DNA of 64,000 nt from positions 146,302 to 210,301 of the forward strand of contig NZ_QWEQ01000007.1 in the NCBI RefSeq assembly GCF_009936045.1. Reading direction: 5' to 3'. Below are positions 52,247-61,386 of this stretch, piece after piece. The notes below the pieces were generated by a model that had not been told where the DNA came from, made no database searches, and saw only the letters and a list, made by a program, of their open reading frames with translations. The number at the start of each line of letters is the position of its first letter. The stretch's first letter is position 1. Source of the stretch: Emergencia sp. 1XD21-10 (GTDB taxonomy: Bacteria > Bacillota > Clostridia > Peptostreptococcales > Anaerovoracaceae). Both the position numbers and the translations under genes were made by a program.

Positions 52247-53167
52247 CTATCTTTCTACCTTAAAAACTATACTCTTCTTTTCTGTGTCCATGGTACAAAG
52301 TGCACCCATCGGAAGTGTCATCATCGGCTTTCCATGTCCTGACTCTACATTGTACATTACAGGAATGTCAAGGTCTTCAAAAATTTCTTCCAAACACTTG
52401 TAGACATCATAGGCTGGGCATTCTTCATTGACAATTTTCGTAAACTGTCCCAGAATAATCCCCGCACAGTCTGCCAGCTTTCCGGCATTCTTTAAATGGT
52501 ATGTCCACTTCTCAATCTTCGTTACAGGCTCACAAACCTCTTCGATGAATAAAATCTTACCCTTCGTGTCCGGTTCATAAGGCGTTCCAATGGCGGCAGA
52601 AAGGAGGGAGAGATTCCCTCCAATCAATCTGCCGGATGCCTTACCTGTTTTCATGACGTCTATCTCACAGCCCTTTGGATTGCAGAACTCGTATGTATCT
52701 TCTGCCTCCAGCGCTGCAAAAAACGACGCTTTTGTTTCTTCATCGAAACTATCTACCATATTGGAAGATACCATAGGTCCATGGAACGTAACCAAGTCAC
52801 ACTGCTGATTCAGCGCAAGATGTAAGCTGGTCACATCGCTGTAGCCTACGAAAACCTTTGGATTCGCTTTTACCAGATCAAAATCTATGTACTCCATAGC
52901 ACGGCTTCCACCATCGCCTCCGCGAATACAGAAAATGCCGTCTACCTCAGGATCCGCAAACATTTTGTTCACCCACTGACCGCGGGTCTTGCCGCTTCCT
53001 GCCATATATCCGCCATAATCCTGGTCTAAGTTATCTGCCAGTTTTACCTGAAATCCAAGATCTTCTACTGCCTTTTTACACTCTGCAATTCTATCAGTTC
53101 CAATTGCGGAACTGCTGCAAATCAGACCTACTGTATCACCTTTTTTTAATTTTTTTGGGTAACGCAT
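52247..53167 (-). CDS. LD-carboxypeptidase (S66 family)
   Basis: 306 residues. Nucleophile Ser in VFVGYSDVTSLHLALN, the Glu in LFIEEVCEPVTKIE and His in GHGKPMMTLPMGA. It removes the terminal D-Ala from murein tetrapeptides or related peptides. Start at 53167 follows GAGGGTGAG. Overlaps none of spmB but is 17 bases downstream, so it is in the same transcript. Confidence 0.9.
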   Translation of the reverse strand: MRYPKKLKKGDTVGLICSSSAIGTDRIAECKKAVEDLGFQVKLADNLDQDYGGYMAGSGKTRGQWVNKMFADPEVDGIFCIRGGDGGSRAMEYIDFDLVKANPKVFVGYSDVTSLHLALNQQCDLVTFHGPMVSSNMVDSFDEETKASFFAALEAEDTYEFCNPKGCEIDVMKTGKASGRLIGGNLSLLSAAIGTPYEPDTKGKILFIEEVCEPVTKIEKWTYHLKNAGKLADCAGIILGQFTKIVNEECPAYDVYKCLEEIFEDLDIPVMYNVESGHGKPMMTLPMGALCTMDTEKKSIVFKVER

Positions 53168-53184
53168 TTGTATCTCACCCTCTA

Positions 53185-53718
53185 TTAGAACCACATGATG
53201 TTAACAATCAGAGTTGCTGCAATCAGGGATGCCAGGTCGCCTAAAAGACCTGCTGCGATGGAGTGTCTGGTGTTACTGATTCCTACAGAACCGAAGTATA
53301 CAGCTACTACATAGAAAGTGGTTTCAGTAGAACCCAGTGCAACAGAGGCAATTCTACCAATCTGGGACTGAGTACCGTACTGAGCTAACAGGTCTGCCAT
53401 CATACCTTCTGCACCGCCGCCGGAGAAAGATCTCATGATTGCCATCGGCAGAACTTCGGATGGTAAACCGATTACGTTAGTTACAGGAGCAAGCAGGTCG
53501 CAAATGAAATCCATTGCACCGGATGCTCTGAACATACCGATAGCACAAAGCATTGCTACCAGGTAAGGAATAATCATAATGGCTGTTGAAAAGCCTTCTT
53601 TTGCGCCTTCTGTGAATACAGAATATACAGGAACTTTTTTACAAATTGCGTAAAAGGCTACCAGTGCAACAACAACTGGAATCGCCCAAATGGATATCGC
53701 TTCTAATACTGCTGTCAT
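53185..53718 (-). CDS. spmB: Spore maturation protein B (nucleoside-recognition/Gate domain)
   Basis: 177 residues with about five membrane segments and the Gate motif around MRSFSGGGAEGMMADLLAQYG and STETTFYVVAVYFG. SpmA/SpmB act in spore core dehydration in Bacillus and belong to a transporter-like family. It is 12 bases downstream of spmA. Confidence 0.9.
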   Translation of the reverse strand: MTAVLEAISIWAIPVVVALVAFYAICKKVPVYSVFTEGAKEGFSTAIMIIPYLVAMLCAIGMFRASGAMDFICDLLAPVTNVIGLPSEVLPMAIMRSFSGGGAEGMMADLLAQYGTQSQIGRIASVALGSTETTFYVVAVYFGSVGISNTRHSIAAGLLGDLASLIAATLIVNIMWF

Positions 53719-53730
53719 GTTCTTACCTCC

Positions 53731-54450
53731 TTAGAATGAAACTCTTCCGCCGTCTTTAGAGCTAACGGAAACATAATTTTCCGGCAGAACAATCGGATTG
53801 TCGCCGATGTACTCTTCGTTGATTTCCAGAGTGCCTGCTGCCATTTCCTTTTCGATTACGTTTTCCCACTTCCATCTCTTCATCTTCTGGAATAAGATAG
53901 TGCAAGTAACACCCACGATAGTGGAGATAGCGGTTGCAATGATAACCGGTGCGATAATTTCAGCAGCGCCCTGTGTCTGTACTGCAGAACGAAGACCCAT
54001 AGCGGTTACCGGAATCAGAGTAATAGAGGTTGTAGAAATTGCCATCAGCATGCACTGTGCATTAGTAGCAATGCCCCTAGTAGGGTTTAATGTCTGCAGT
54101 TCAGCCATCGCTTTCAGACCAAACGGAGTAGCAGCGTTACCGATACCTAAGATATTAGCAGCGAAGTACAGAGCCATTGCCGAGTTAGCAGGGTGCTCTG
54201 CCGGAACTTCCGGGAACAGAAGGCGCATAACTGGTGCGATTGCTTTACCAAGCTTTTCGCAAAGACCTGCTCTTTCCATTACTTTCATCAAACCGCAGAA
54301 GAAAGTCATGATACCAATTAAATCTAGTGCGATATCAACAGCAGTCTGTGCAAAGTCGAAGACATTGTTCAGAACTGCCTCAATGTTACCAGTTACGCCG
54401 CCGGCAATAACTGCGATGACAACAAATGCCACCCAAATGTAATTCATCAT
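53731..54450 (-). CDS. spmA: Spore maturation protein A (nucleoside-recognition/Gate domain)
   Basis: 239 residues with about six membrane segments (FFCGLMKVMERAGLCEKLGKA, NILGIGNAATPFGLKAM, MLMAISTTSITLIPVTAMGLR). ATG at 54450 follows AAGGAGGATATTT; a longer frame has none. It starts the unit with spmB, ldcA and lysA, behind a sigma-54-like site. Confidence 0.9.
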   Translation of the reverse strand: MMNYIWVAFVVIAVIAGGVTGNIEAVLNNVFDFAQTAVDIALDLIGIMTFFCGLMKVMERAGLCEKLGKAIAPVMRLLFPEVPAEHPANSAMALYFAANILGIGNAATPFGLKAMAELQTLNPTRGIATNAQCMLMAISTTSITLIPVTAMGLRSAVQTQGAAEIIAPVIIATAISTIVGVTCTILFQKMKRWKWENVIEKEMAAGTLEINEEYIGDNPIVLPENYVSVSSKDGGRVSF

Positions 54451-54602
54451 AATTAAATATCCTCCTTCAAAAATGCGTATAGGTACTACACGATTCTTAA
54501 TAATTGCTGATTTAAATTTCATTTCAAAGTTCTATGGTACAGTCTGCAGCCTTTCATAAAACTAAGAAATAATTCTTAAATCACTTGGCGAAAATCTATA
54601 GA

Positions 54603-54616
54603 GCAATATTCATGCC
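54603..54616 (-). promoter_or_regulatory. Sigma-54-type -24/-12 promoter of spmA-spmB-ldcA-lysA
   Basis: TTGGCATGAATATTGCTC on the minus strand: GG at 54616-54615 and GC at 54604-54603, exactly 10 bases between. About 150 bases before spmA. Confidence 0.65.
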
Positions 54617-54631
54617 AATTCTTTTCATTCA

Positions 54632-54645
54632 GGCACGATTTTTGC
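54632..54645 (+). promoter_or_regulatory. Sigma-54-type promoter of the 54702 gene
   Basis: AGGCACGATTTTTGCTT: GG at 54632-54633, GC at 54644-54645, close to TGGCAC-N5-TTGC. It is back to back with the spmA promoter. Confidence 0.7.
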
Positions 54646-54701
54646 TTGTATATATGCTTGGAAGGAAGCTTCCAGCAAAACAAAATAAAGGAGATCATTT
54701 C

Positions 54702-55172
54702 ATGCAAGGACATTTTTCAGTCATTAATAAGCGAGGTTTTATTACCTCCTGTATATTAATCTTTATCAGTATTTTAGGATTTGCGTACAGCCTTTTCAGA
54801 CAGGTAGGCGGCGGCTCTAAGCTGTGGATTGTACCGCTTATCCTTTTTGCCTGCTTCGCCCTAATCAGCCTTTTGATTCTTCGCGGCGTCGCGACTGCAG
54901 GTGTCGATGTACAAAACGGTCAGGTGATATTTGCCGCCGCAGGTGGAAATGGGCTCAGAGCACCGCAGTTTTCCCTGTCTGACTTAGAATCCGTTCAGCT
55001 TTACAACAGCGATGGTCCCATTGCAAATCCGGAAAGTTCCGTCCTTGCTGGAGCAAAGGTCGTCTTTACCACCAAAAATGACCAGCAATTTATATATTAT
55101 CCTGTAACGATTACATATAAGCAATTTTGTAATTTGAAGCAGGGACTTACTCAGCTTCAGTCACTATTATAA
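54702..55172 (+). CDS. Hypothetical membrane protein with PH-like domain
   Basis: 156 residues. Two membrane helices (about 13-28 and 38-60) and a C-terminal beta-rich domain (GNGLRAPQFSLSDLESVQLY) that resembles bacterial PH-like domains. ATG at 54702 follows AAAGGAG. It has its own sigma-54-like promoter and a terminator behind it. Function unknown. Confidence 0.6.
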   Translation: MQGHFSVINKRGFITSCILIFISILGFAYSLFRQVGGGSKLWIVPLILFACFALISLLILRGVATAGVDVQNGQVIFAAAGGNGLRAPQFSLSDLESVQLYNSDGPIANPESSVLAGAKVVFTTKNDQQFIYYPVTITYKQFCNLKQGLTQLQSLL

Positions 55173-55194
55173 AATATTTCTATTTTTTAAATCT

Positions 55195-55219
55195 GACCTG
55201 CAAATCGCAGGTCTTTTTC
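55195..55219 (+). terminator. Intrinsic terminator
   Basis: GACCTGC / GCAGGTC stem then TTTTTC. Confidence 0.85.
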
Positions 55220-55335
55220 TTACAATTTTTTACAATACTCCCCAAAATAGTCCTATATTTAGAACTTATAATCCGTAAATCCGGACAATTTCATAATTAA
55301 CACTGTTGCAATCCTCATTTCAGGAAGTTTTTTTA

Positions 55336-55349
55336 GGCATGATTCTTGC
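55336..55349 (+). promoter_or_regulatory. Sigma-54-type promoter of the 55444-VanX-like unit
   Basis: AGGCATGATTCTTGCTA: GG at 55336-55337 and GC at 55348-55349. 95 bases before the first gene. Confidence 0.7.
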
Positions 55350-55443
55350 TACTATTATCATAGTATAGAACTATATGCTGTTTCATCAGGAAATAGCACT
55401 CGGCTTTTTATATAGGAAAAGCCCAAAGAAAGGATCAATCATT

Positions 55444-56052
55444 ATGTACAAAATTCAGTATCATTACACCAATCTTGCCAAGCAGGTTTTATTCGGCGTA
55501 TGCTTTGTCTATGTCCTGCTTCGTTTTTTGATTATGGCAGAAATTATTATCTTCAAGATTGACGGTTATTACCAGGCGACCAACATTCCATTAACTCTCG
55601 TTATGTATCTTGTAATCTTCGCCCTGATTGTCTTCCTCTTCAGAGGTCACAAATACTGCTACAGCACTTATGACGAAAAGAGGCTGACCTACCACAACAG
55701 TCTTTTGAAAAGAAGTCGCAGCTTGGATTTTTCAGAAGCGCAGGTTGCCGTATTTGATACCAAAGGCGTCAGCTTTTACGCAAAAGACGGCGACAACTTT
55801 GAAAGTGCGAAGCCAATCTTCTTCCTGCCCTTTTTTAGAGACGGAAAAATCGAAGCCATACAGATTAACAAGTTTTACAAAATGTTAAAAGAATTGCCCG
55901 GCATGCGTGTTATCAAGCGTTTTCACGTTCTGCCTGGCTACGAAAAGAAATGGAATTTTGTCACCATCGCATATGGCTTCCTCGCGGTCATCGTATTTAT
56001 GAACTGCGCTACCCCACTGACCGTATGTATCGTACTGCTCCAAAATCACTAA
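55444..56052 (+). CDS. Hypothetical membrane protein
   Basis: 202 residues with two N-terminal membrane helices (about 14-38 and 50-68), a cytoplasmic beta-rich middle (SEAQVAVFDTKGVSFYAKDG) and a C-terminal helix. ATG at 55444 follows AAAGAAAGGATC. Layout like the 54702 protein. It is 20 bases upstream of the VanX-like gene and probably in one transcript with it. Confidence 0.6.
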   Translation: MYKIQYHYTNLAKQVLFGVCFVYVLLRFLIMAEIIIFKIDGYYQATNIPLTLVMYLVIFALIVFLFRGHKYCYSTYDEKRLTYHNSLLKRSRSLDFSEAQVAVFDTKGVSFYAKDGDNFESAKPIFFLPFFRDGKIEAIQINKFYKMLKELPGMRVIKRFHVLPGYEKKWNFVTIAYGFLAVIVFMNCATPLTVCIVLLQNH

Positions 56053-56072
56053 AAAAGGAGACTATCAAAACA

Positions 56073-56642
56073 ATGAAACAATATGGCAATTTAGTAAGAC
56101 TATTAGATATGGACCCCGATTTCATCATCGAACTGGTCTACGCAACAGCAGATAATTTTACAGGCAGCATCGTCTATGATTCTCCTGAATGCTATATCGA
56201 TGTGGATACGGCTAAGCGCCTGATTATTGCCAAGAATTTAGCAAAGAAAGATGGCTATCGCATGAAAGTTTGGGACGCATTCCGCCCAACAAGCGCCCAG
56301 CAGCGATTTTGGGATCTGCTTCCCGACAATGACTTTGTCGCCTATCCACCGGACATGGAGACCATTACAGAGTTTAAGAACTCCCACATGAACGGTCAGT
56401 GCGTTGACGTAACCTTAACGGACATGGATGGTAATGACATCCTCATGCCAAGCGCTTTTGACGACTTTACAGAAAAAGCCCGCCTGGATTGTCAGACGAC
56501 TTCCGGCGAGGCTCTTAAAAATGCTACATATTTGCGCGACATCATGGTTCGCGCAGGATTCAGTCCTTACAGCGGCGAATGGTGGCATTTCTATGATAGA
56601 AATTCAGTACCAGTAAGATACACAGAGACTATCCCTAGATAG
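56073..56642 (+). CDS. VanX-like D-Ala-D-Ala dipeptidase (M15D)
   Basis: 189 residues. Zinc and catalytic residues are visible: Arg in AFRPTSAQ, His and Asp in SHMNGQCVDVTL, and Glu-x-x-His in SGEWWHFYD. It hydrolyses D-Ala-D-Ala or related D,D-dipeptides. No van genes nearby, so it is likely a catabolic rather than resistance enzyme. A short binding site AAAGGAG lies 12 bases upstream. The stop codon is within a shared terminator. Confidence 0.88.
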   Translation: MKQYGNLVRLLDMDPDFIIELVYATADNFTGSIVYDSPECYIDVDTAKRLIIAKNLAKKDGYRMKVWDAFRPTSAQQRFWDLLPDNDFVAYPPDMETITEFKNSHMNGQCVDVTLTDMDGNDILMPSAFDDFTEKARLDCQTTSGEALKNATYLRDIMVRAGFSPYSGEWWHFYDRNSVPVRYTETIPR

Positions 56643-56652
56643 TCTCTGTTTC
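56623..56652. terminator. Shared terminator spanning two convergent stop codons
   Basis: CAGAGACTATC / GATAGTCTCTG stem, then TTTCATTTTT. The VanX-like gene and the small minus-strand gene overlap here by 8 bases. Confidence 0.8.
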
Positions 56653-56823
56653 ATTTTTGTTGTCATTTCCATTGTCTGCCCGCATCTGTTCCTGCTCCAT
56701 GCAGGCTTTCGCCTTGGCACTTTTCTTTTCTAATAAGTTCTGCATCATGCTCTTGTCATGATTCTTCATGATATATACAAAAGACAGTGCAATAATCCCA
56801 AGGCCGATGAGGATTTTAATCAT
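56635..56823 (-). CDS. Small hypothetical membrane protein
   Basis: 62 residues: an N-terminal helix (ILIGLGIIALSFVYIM) and a charged Lys/Glu-rich tail. It lies 5 bases downstream of the M19 dipeptidase gene, so it is in the same operon. Unknown role. Confidence 0.6.
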   Translation of the reverse strand: MIKILIGLGIIALSFVYIMKNHDKSMMQNLLEKKSAKAKACMEQEQMRADNGNDNKNETETI

Positions 56824-56828
56824 TAAAA

Positions 56829-57779
56829 TTACCTCCCGATTACGTCTTTTAAAACGCGCAGTGCATTGCCGCTGCTAATTAAATCGATTTCATCACAAGT
56901 GAAGTGTTTTTCCATAGCGCCGATTAATTTACCAAAGCCAGCATAGTTCACCAGTTCACCGTTATCATCAATTCCATCAAAGTCGGAGCCGAATCCGATA
57001 GATTCAATACCAGCTTTATCTCTCATGTACAACAGGTGCTCCACAATCCAGTCGATTTTCGGTGCTTCTTCGTCATCTTTTAAAAATGGTCCGTTAAAGT
57101 TTACGCCGACAACGCCGCCTGCATTGCCCAGGGTTTTCAACTGATCATCAGTCAGGTTACGTCTGTGTCCGCAAAGGGCTCTTGCACAGGAGTGAGAAGC
57201 AACAAACGGCTTCTTGCTGTATTTTGCAACATCGTAGAAACCACCTTCGGACAGATGAGATACGTCGATTACCATGCCAAGACGGTTCATTTCCTCTACT
57301 ACTTCAATACCAAACGGTTTCAGACCGCGCAGGTGTTCTTCCTGATTGTCGCTGCTTGGAAAACCAACAGAATTTTCAAAGTTCCACAGAACAGTCAAAA
57401 GTCTTACTCCCATATCGTAAACTTCGTGAAGTCTTTCCATTTTTCCATCCAAGAATACACCGTCTTCGATGGTCAACAAAGAAGATAAAATACCCTCTTC
57501 CTTGTTTTTCATAATGTCTTCCACAGTGTAAACCGGTCTGATGTGTGCCTTGTTTGCTTCCATAACCTGCTGATAACGAGCGTACATCCCCTTGATGATA
57601 TCATAAGGATCCATCGTTTTCATCTCGCTTCTGGATATGTACATGGCAAAGAACTGCGCTAAACTGTCATTTTCCTTTAACAATTCCACGTTGATGGAAA
57701 GATCAGCATTATAAAAATCCAGTTCCGGCTTTCTCCATGCTTCAAGAAGTGTGTCGCAATGCATATCTACTATTTTCAT
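56829..57779 (-). CDS. M19 membrane dipeptidase-type metallohydrolase
   Basis: 316 residues. Metal ligands: HxD in DMHCDTLLEAW, Glu in LLTIEDGVFL, His in VIDVSHLSEGG and ASHSCARALCG, and Asp in GFGSDFDGIDD. The family cleaves dipeptides, often with a C-terminal D-residue. ATG at 57779 follows GGAGGAAG. It has a sigma-54-like promoter 43 bases upstream. Confidence 0.92.
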   Translation of the reverse strand: MKIVDMHCDTLLEAWRKPELDFYNADLSINVELLKENDSLAQFFAMYISRSEMKTMDPYDIIKGMYARYQQVMEANKAHIRPVYTVEDIMKNKEEGILSSLLTIEDGVFLDGKMERLHEVYDMGVRLLTVLWNFENSVGFPSSDNQEEHLRGLKPFGIEVVEEMNRLGMVIDVSHLSEGGFYDVAKYSKKPFVASHSCARALCGHRRNLTDDQLKTLGNAGGVVGVNFNGPFLKDDEEAPKIDWIVEHLLYMRDKAGIESIGFGSDFDGIDDNGELVNYAGFGKLIGAMEKHFTCDEIDLISSGNALRVLKDVIGR

Positions 57780-57821
57780 TTTATCTTCCTCCATTTATTA
57801 TACATCTATCATATACTAAAA

Positions 57822-57835
57822 GCAAAAATTGTGCC
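57822..57835 (-). promoter_or_regulatory. Sigma-54-type promoter of the M19 dipeptidase operon
   Basis: TGGCACAATTTTTGCTTT on the minus strand, matching the consensus TGGCAC-N5-TTGCT: GG at 57835-57834, GC at 57823-57822. Confidence 0.82.
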
Positions 57836-57862
57836 ACCTTTTTATATCATAAGAATTGTATC

Positions 57863-57876
57863 GGCACAAGACTTGC
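57863..57876 (+). promoter_or_regulatory. Sigma-54-type promoter of the M20-alr operon
   Basis: CGGCACAAGACTTGCATAAG: GG at 57863-57864, GC at 57875-57876. An inverted repeat GTAATCAG/CTGATTAC (57886-57910) lies in the leader. Confidence 0.78.
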
Positions 57877-57920
57877 ATAAGAATAGTAATCAGAAAAGAA
57901 AACTGATTACGGAGGGTTCC

Positions 57921-59117
57921 ATGAAATATACAAGTGAAGAAATCAAAAACAAAGTAAATTCAGTCTATGACGAAGCTGTTTCACTGCGCCGTCATCTGCA
58001 TATGTATCCCGAACTCAGCGAGCAGGAATACGAAACCAGCCGTTTTATCTGCGAGCAGCTAGATAAAATGGGGATTCCTTACGAAAAGGATATTGCAGGC
58101 TGCGGTGTCTCCGCCGTTATCTACGGCAAGAACAAAACCAAGGGTGTGGCACTGCGTGCCGATATCGATGCGCTTCCCATTACAGAAAAGGTTGAAATCC
58201 CATTTAAATCGAATAATCCTAATATTATGCACGCCTGCGGCCACGATATTCACACCGCAATCCTTCTTGGCACAGCAAAAGTTTTAAACGATATGAAGGA
58301 AGATTTACCCGGATCTGTTAGACTTCTGTTCCAGCCTTCTGAAGAAACCATCGGCGGTGCTCGCCAGATGATAGAAGCAGGCTGCCTGAATGAACCAGCT
58401 ATTTCCGCAGTTTTGGGACTTCATGTAGACTCCGGCACCGATGCTGGCAGCGTAGAATTTATTCCTGGCTCCATGAACGCCGCGTGCAGCGAATTTTTCG
58501 TTACAGTAAAGGGAAAATCCTGCCACGGTGCACACCCTAACGATGGCATTGACGCCCTGCTTCCTGCCTGCACCATGGTATCCAGCCTGCAGTCCATCAT
58601 TACAAGACGAATCGACCCAGCTGAATCGGTGCTGATTACCGTAGGAAAATTCAACAGCGGCACCAAAGAAAACATCGTCTCTGGCGAAGCTGTTTTCTCC
58701 GGCACCATGCGCGCCCTAGATATGAAAAACATGGATAAGCTGCGAACCTACCTCAAAGAACTTTGCGAGGGAATCGCTGCATCCTACGGTGCAAGCTGCG
58801 AAATCAGCTTTTCCGGCAGCTATCCAACGCTGGAAAACGACCCGCAGCTCTTCGACAGCGTGATGACAACGGCCAAGGAAATGCTGGGAGAAGACAAGGT
58901 AAAATTGACTGTAAAGCCTAGCCTGGGTGCTGACGATTTTGCTTTTTTCTGTCATGAAAGCCGCGGACTTTACTATAATATCGGTATCAGAAAACCTGGA
59001 GAAGACTTCGCTCACCCGATTCATAGCGAGCTGTTTCACCCGGATGAGGAATGTATTCGCACAGGCATGCTGGTGCAAATCGCCGGCGTACTGAAAATTT
59101 TAGAGGAGGAAGCATAA
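57921..59117 (+). CDS. M20-family amidohydrolase
   Basis: 398 residues. Metal-site motifs: ACGHDIHTAILLG, QPSEETIGGARQMIEAG, LGLHVD, and GADDFAFF towards the end. Related to N-acyl amino acid amidohydrolases, hippurate hydrolases and N-acetyl-DAP deacetylases. The start at 57921 follows GGAGGG. It is followed 2 bases later by alr. Confidence 0.88.
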   Translation: MKYTSEEIKNKVNSVYDEAVSLRRHLHMYPELSEQEYETSRFICEQLDKMGIPYEKDIAGCGVSAVIYGKNKTKGVALRADIDALPITEKVEIPFKSNNPNIMHACGHDIHTAILLGTAKVLNDMKEDLPGSVRLLFQPSEETIGGARQMIEAGCLNEPAISAVLGLHVDSGTDAGSVEFIPGSMNAACSEFFVTVKGKSCHGAHPNDGIDALLPACTMVSSLQSIITRRIDPAESVLITVGKFNSGTKENIVSGEAVFSGTMRALDMKNMDKLRTYLKELCEGIAASYGASCEISFSGSYPTLENDPQLFDSVMTTAKEMLGEDKVKLTVKPSLGADDFAFFCHESRGLYYNIGIRKPGEDFAHPIHSELFHPDEECIRTGMLVQIAGVLKILEEEA

Positions 59118-59119
59118 AC

Positions 59120-60241
59120 ATGACAAATACAGAAATCCTTCGCGACACACAAATTGTCGTCGATTTAAATAAGCTGGCTGGTAATATGACTAAAATCAAG
59201 GAGATGGTCGGCGCTGACGTCGACATCATGCCGGTTATCAAAGCCAACGGCTACGGTCACGGCGCCTGCGCCATCGCACAGACTTTGATGGAATGCGGCG
59301 CTTCCGCCCTGGCGGTTGCCACACTGACCGAGGCTTTAGAGTTAAAAGAAGCATATCCCGGCTACCCAGTACTCATCATGGGCTATACCCCTGACAGGCT
59401 GCTCCACTGGGTTGTAGAAAAAGATATCATTCAGACCATCTGGTCCATCGAACAGGCTGAGAAGCTTGGACAACTGGCAGGTTCTCTTGACAAAACCGCC
59501 TGCGTTCATATCAAGGTGGACACCGGTTTTCACCGTCTTGGAAAATGTCCTTCTGATGAATTCGCAGCAGAAATCTCCGATATTTTCAAAGTTCCTCATC
59601 TTGCAGTACAGGGGATTTTCAGCCACCTGGCTCTCGCCGGTCTCTCTGAAGACGAGGAGCAGTACCAGCAGTTCACCGACTTTATCAAAAAACTAGAAGC
59701 CATAGGCTGCAAGTTCCGCTACAAGCACATTGCAGACAGTATCGCCTGCGTGGACTATCCGCAGTATCGCATGAATCTGGTGCGTCCGGGCGCTCTGCTT
59801 TACGGTATGAAAGGCGCTCAATACGCGGATATTAACGTAGAGCAAATTCTAACCTTTAAAACAGCAATTTCTCAGCTCCATGAAATTCCCGCAGGTGAAG
59901 GTCTCAGCTACGATTATCTCTGGAAGGCGGAGCGTGACAGCATCATCGCAACCCTGCCATTCGGCTACGCCGATGGCTATCCAAGAAACCTCCGAGATAA
60001 AGGCTATGTCATTATAAACGGCGCCCGGGCGCCTATCGTCGGCGTTATCTGCATGGATCAGTGTATGGCGGATGTCACCGATGTGCCGGATGTCTGCTGC
60101 GGTATGGAAGCTATCATCTACGGAGATGGAAAAGACGGCTCCATGACTATCGCAGAAGCAGCGTCCCTGTCCGGCACCAACAAAAATGACATTATTGCAA
60201 GACTGACCGCAAGACCGCCAAGGGTTTATATTGGTAAATAA
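59120..60241 (+). CDS. alr: Alanine racemase
   Basis: 373 residues. PLP lysine in MPVIKANGYGHGA, Tyr in GVICMDQCMADVTDVP-type region, and HIKVDTGFHRLG. It interconverts L- and D-alanine. Start follows GGAGGAAG. Coupling to a peptidase under sigma-54-like control suggests catabolic use of D-Ala, as with DadX, rather than wall synthesis. Confidence 0.92.
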   Translation: MTNTEILRDTQIVVDLNKLAGNMTKIKEMVGADVDIMPVIKANGYGHGACAIAQTLMECGASALAVATLTEALELKEAYPGYPVLIMGYTPDRLLHWVVEKDIIQTIWSIEQAEKLGQLAGSLDKTACVHIKVDTGFHRLGKCPSDEFAAEISDIFKVPHLAVQGIFSHLALAGLSEDEEQYQQFTDFIKKLEAIGCKFRYKHIADSIACVDYPQYRMNLVRPGALLYGMKGAQYADINVEQILTFKTAISQLHEIPAGEGLSYDYLWKAERDSIIATLPFGYADGYPRNLRDKGYVIINGARAPIVGVICMDQCMADVTDVPDVCCGMEAIIYGDGKDGSMTIAEAASLSGTNKNDIIARLTARPPRVYIGK

Positions 60242-60254
60242 CCCTTGTTGCTTA

Positions 60255-60500
60255 CAGGTGTTGGCGCACGTGCATATTTTAGATGAAACTGCCAAATATA
60301 TGCACAGTGCTGTGCATATTTCTCAAAAAAAGACTAAATATATGCAGAAAAAGGCAGTCAATTCGATTTTATCTTTCGAGTTGACTGCCTTTTATCGTCT
60401 CAATCTGCATATTTCACTGAAAATCCCTCAAAATATGCACACCTGCAAAGATAAACGTGCATATTTTAAGGGATTTTACTAAATTTATGCATACACAGTA
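60255..60500. repeat. Intergenic array of ATATGCAC/GTGCATAT inverted repeats with terminator
   Basis: Paired copies include 60270-60279 with 60294-60305, 60311-60320, and 60421-60440 with 60457-60477 (about 20 bp with one slip). The middle is a terminator, AAGGCAGTCAA (60351-60361) with TTGACTGCCTT (60381-60391). Eight GCATAT/ATATGC words occur in 240 bases. No gene. Confidence 0.6.
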
Positions 60501-60538
60501 GCAAATCGATCTTGCGAGCACAGCGCTCCCTGCATCAC

Positions 60539-61372
60539 TTAGAACAAAGAGTTATAGAAATCACTGCCTGCACCGAAAACAATCTGGCGCAATGCCATCA
60601 GTTCATCCATGTTTTCTGCGCTGATTCCCACTGTCATAGAATCAATTCTCTTAGTACCAGGTACGCGCATTGCCCCATCAGCCAAATTCACCTGCTGAAA
60701 GGTCACTTCCATTTCCGGCTTTTCAGGTACAGCAACCAGCTTTCTGCTCTTAGCAGCTCTGACCGCTTTTTCCGCAGTGTCTCTCAGCATTTTCTGAGTC
60801 TGGGTTCTCGGCAGACATCTTGCACAAAATCTGCCCTCTGCATATTTTACGACTACAGTCTCCACTTCAGGGTCAAAAGTCTTCGCCTCTGCTTCCAGTG
60901 CCTGATCACCTGTCACCATGAGAAGGGGCACACCCTTTTCTGCTGCAAAGTAAGAATTCATGCCAAGCTCGCCTACACTCATGCCGGAGACCTTTAAATC
61001 TCTGATAGTTGCCGGATTAAAGGTATGATCCAAAATTGCATTCTGTGTGCCGAATTTAGCATGATAACCTACCAAAATCAATCCGTCAAATGACTCATCA
61101 AGGCCGTGAACCATAGAATTTCTGCGGGTGTCCCCTCTGGTAATCTGCGCCCTTTCATCCAGCATTTCCACTTTGATATTCTGAGAAATATTATGAGAAT
61201 CGCAGACTACCACTTCTGTAGCACCCCCTGCGAAAGCACCGTCTACAACTGCGTTTACTTCCTCCGTCATAAAAATTCTTGCCTGCTGATAACCTGCCCC
61301 CACCTCTTCAACATCTTCCGGTGCAACGATTCCGTTAATGCCTTCCAAATCCGCTGAAATAAAAATCCTCAT
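60539..61372 (-). CDS. M55 D-aminopeptidase (DppA-like)
   Basis: 277 residues. Zinc ligands: DLEGINGI at residue 8-15, DSHN near 60, GYHAK near 105, and GELGMNSYFA. The family cleaves D-Ala-D-Ala and D-Ala-Gly-Gly from the N-end. It lies 14 bases downstream of the sigma-54 activator gene in one operon. Confidence 0.92.
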   Translation of the reverse strand: MRIFISADLEGINGIVAPEDVEEVGAGYQQARIFMTEEVNAVVDGAFAGGATEVVVCDSHNISQNIKVEMLDERAQITRGDTRRNSMVHGLDESFDGLILVGYHAKFGTQNAILDHTFNPATIRDLKVSGMSVGELGMNSYFAAEKGVPLLMVTGDQALEAEAKTFDPEVETVVVKYAEGRFCARCLPRTQTQKMLRDTAEKAVRAAKSRKLVAVPEKPEMEVTFQQVNLADGAMRVPGTKRIDSMTVGISAENMDELMALRQIVFGAGSDFYNSLF

Positions 61373-61386
61373 ACTTAATTCCTCCG

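Noticed and set aside
45850..60500. CRISPR arrays at the two repeat regions
   Set aside because: Repeats are 7-20 bases, inverted rather than direct, with irregular spacing and no cas genes.
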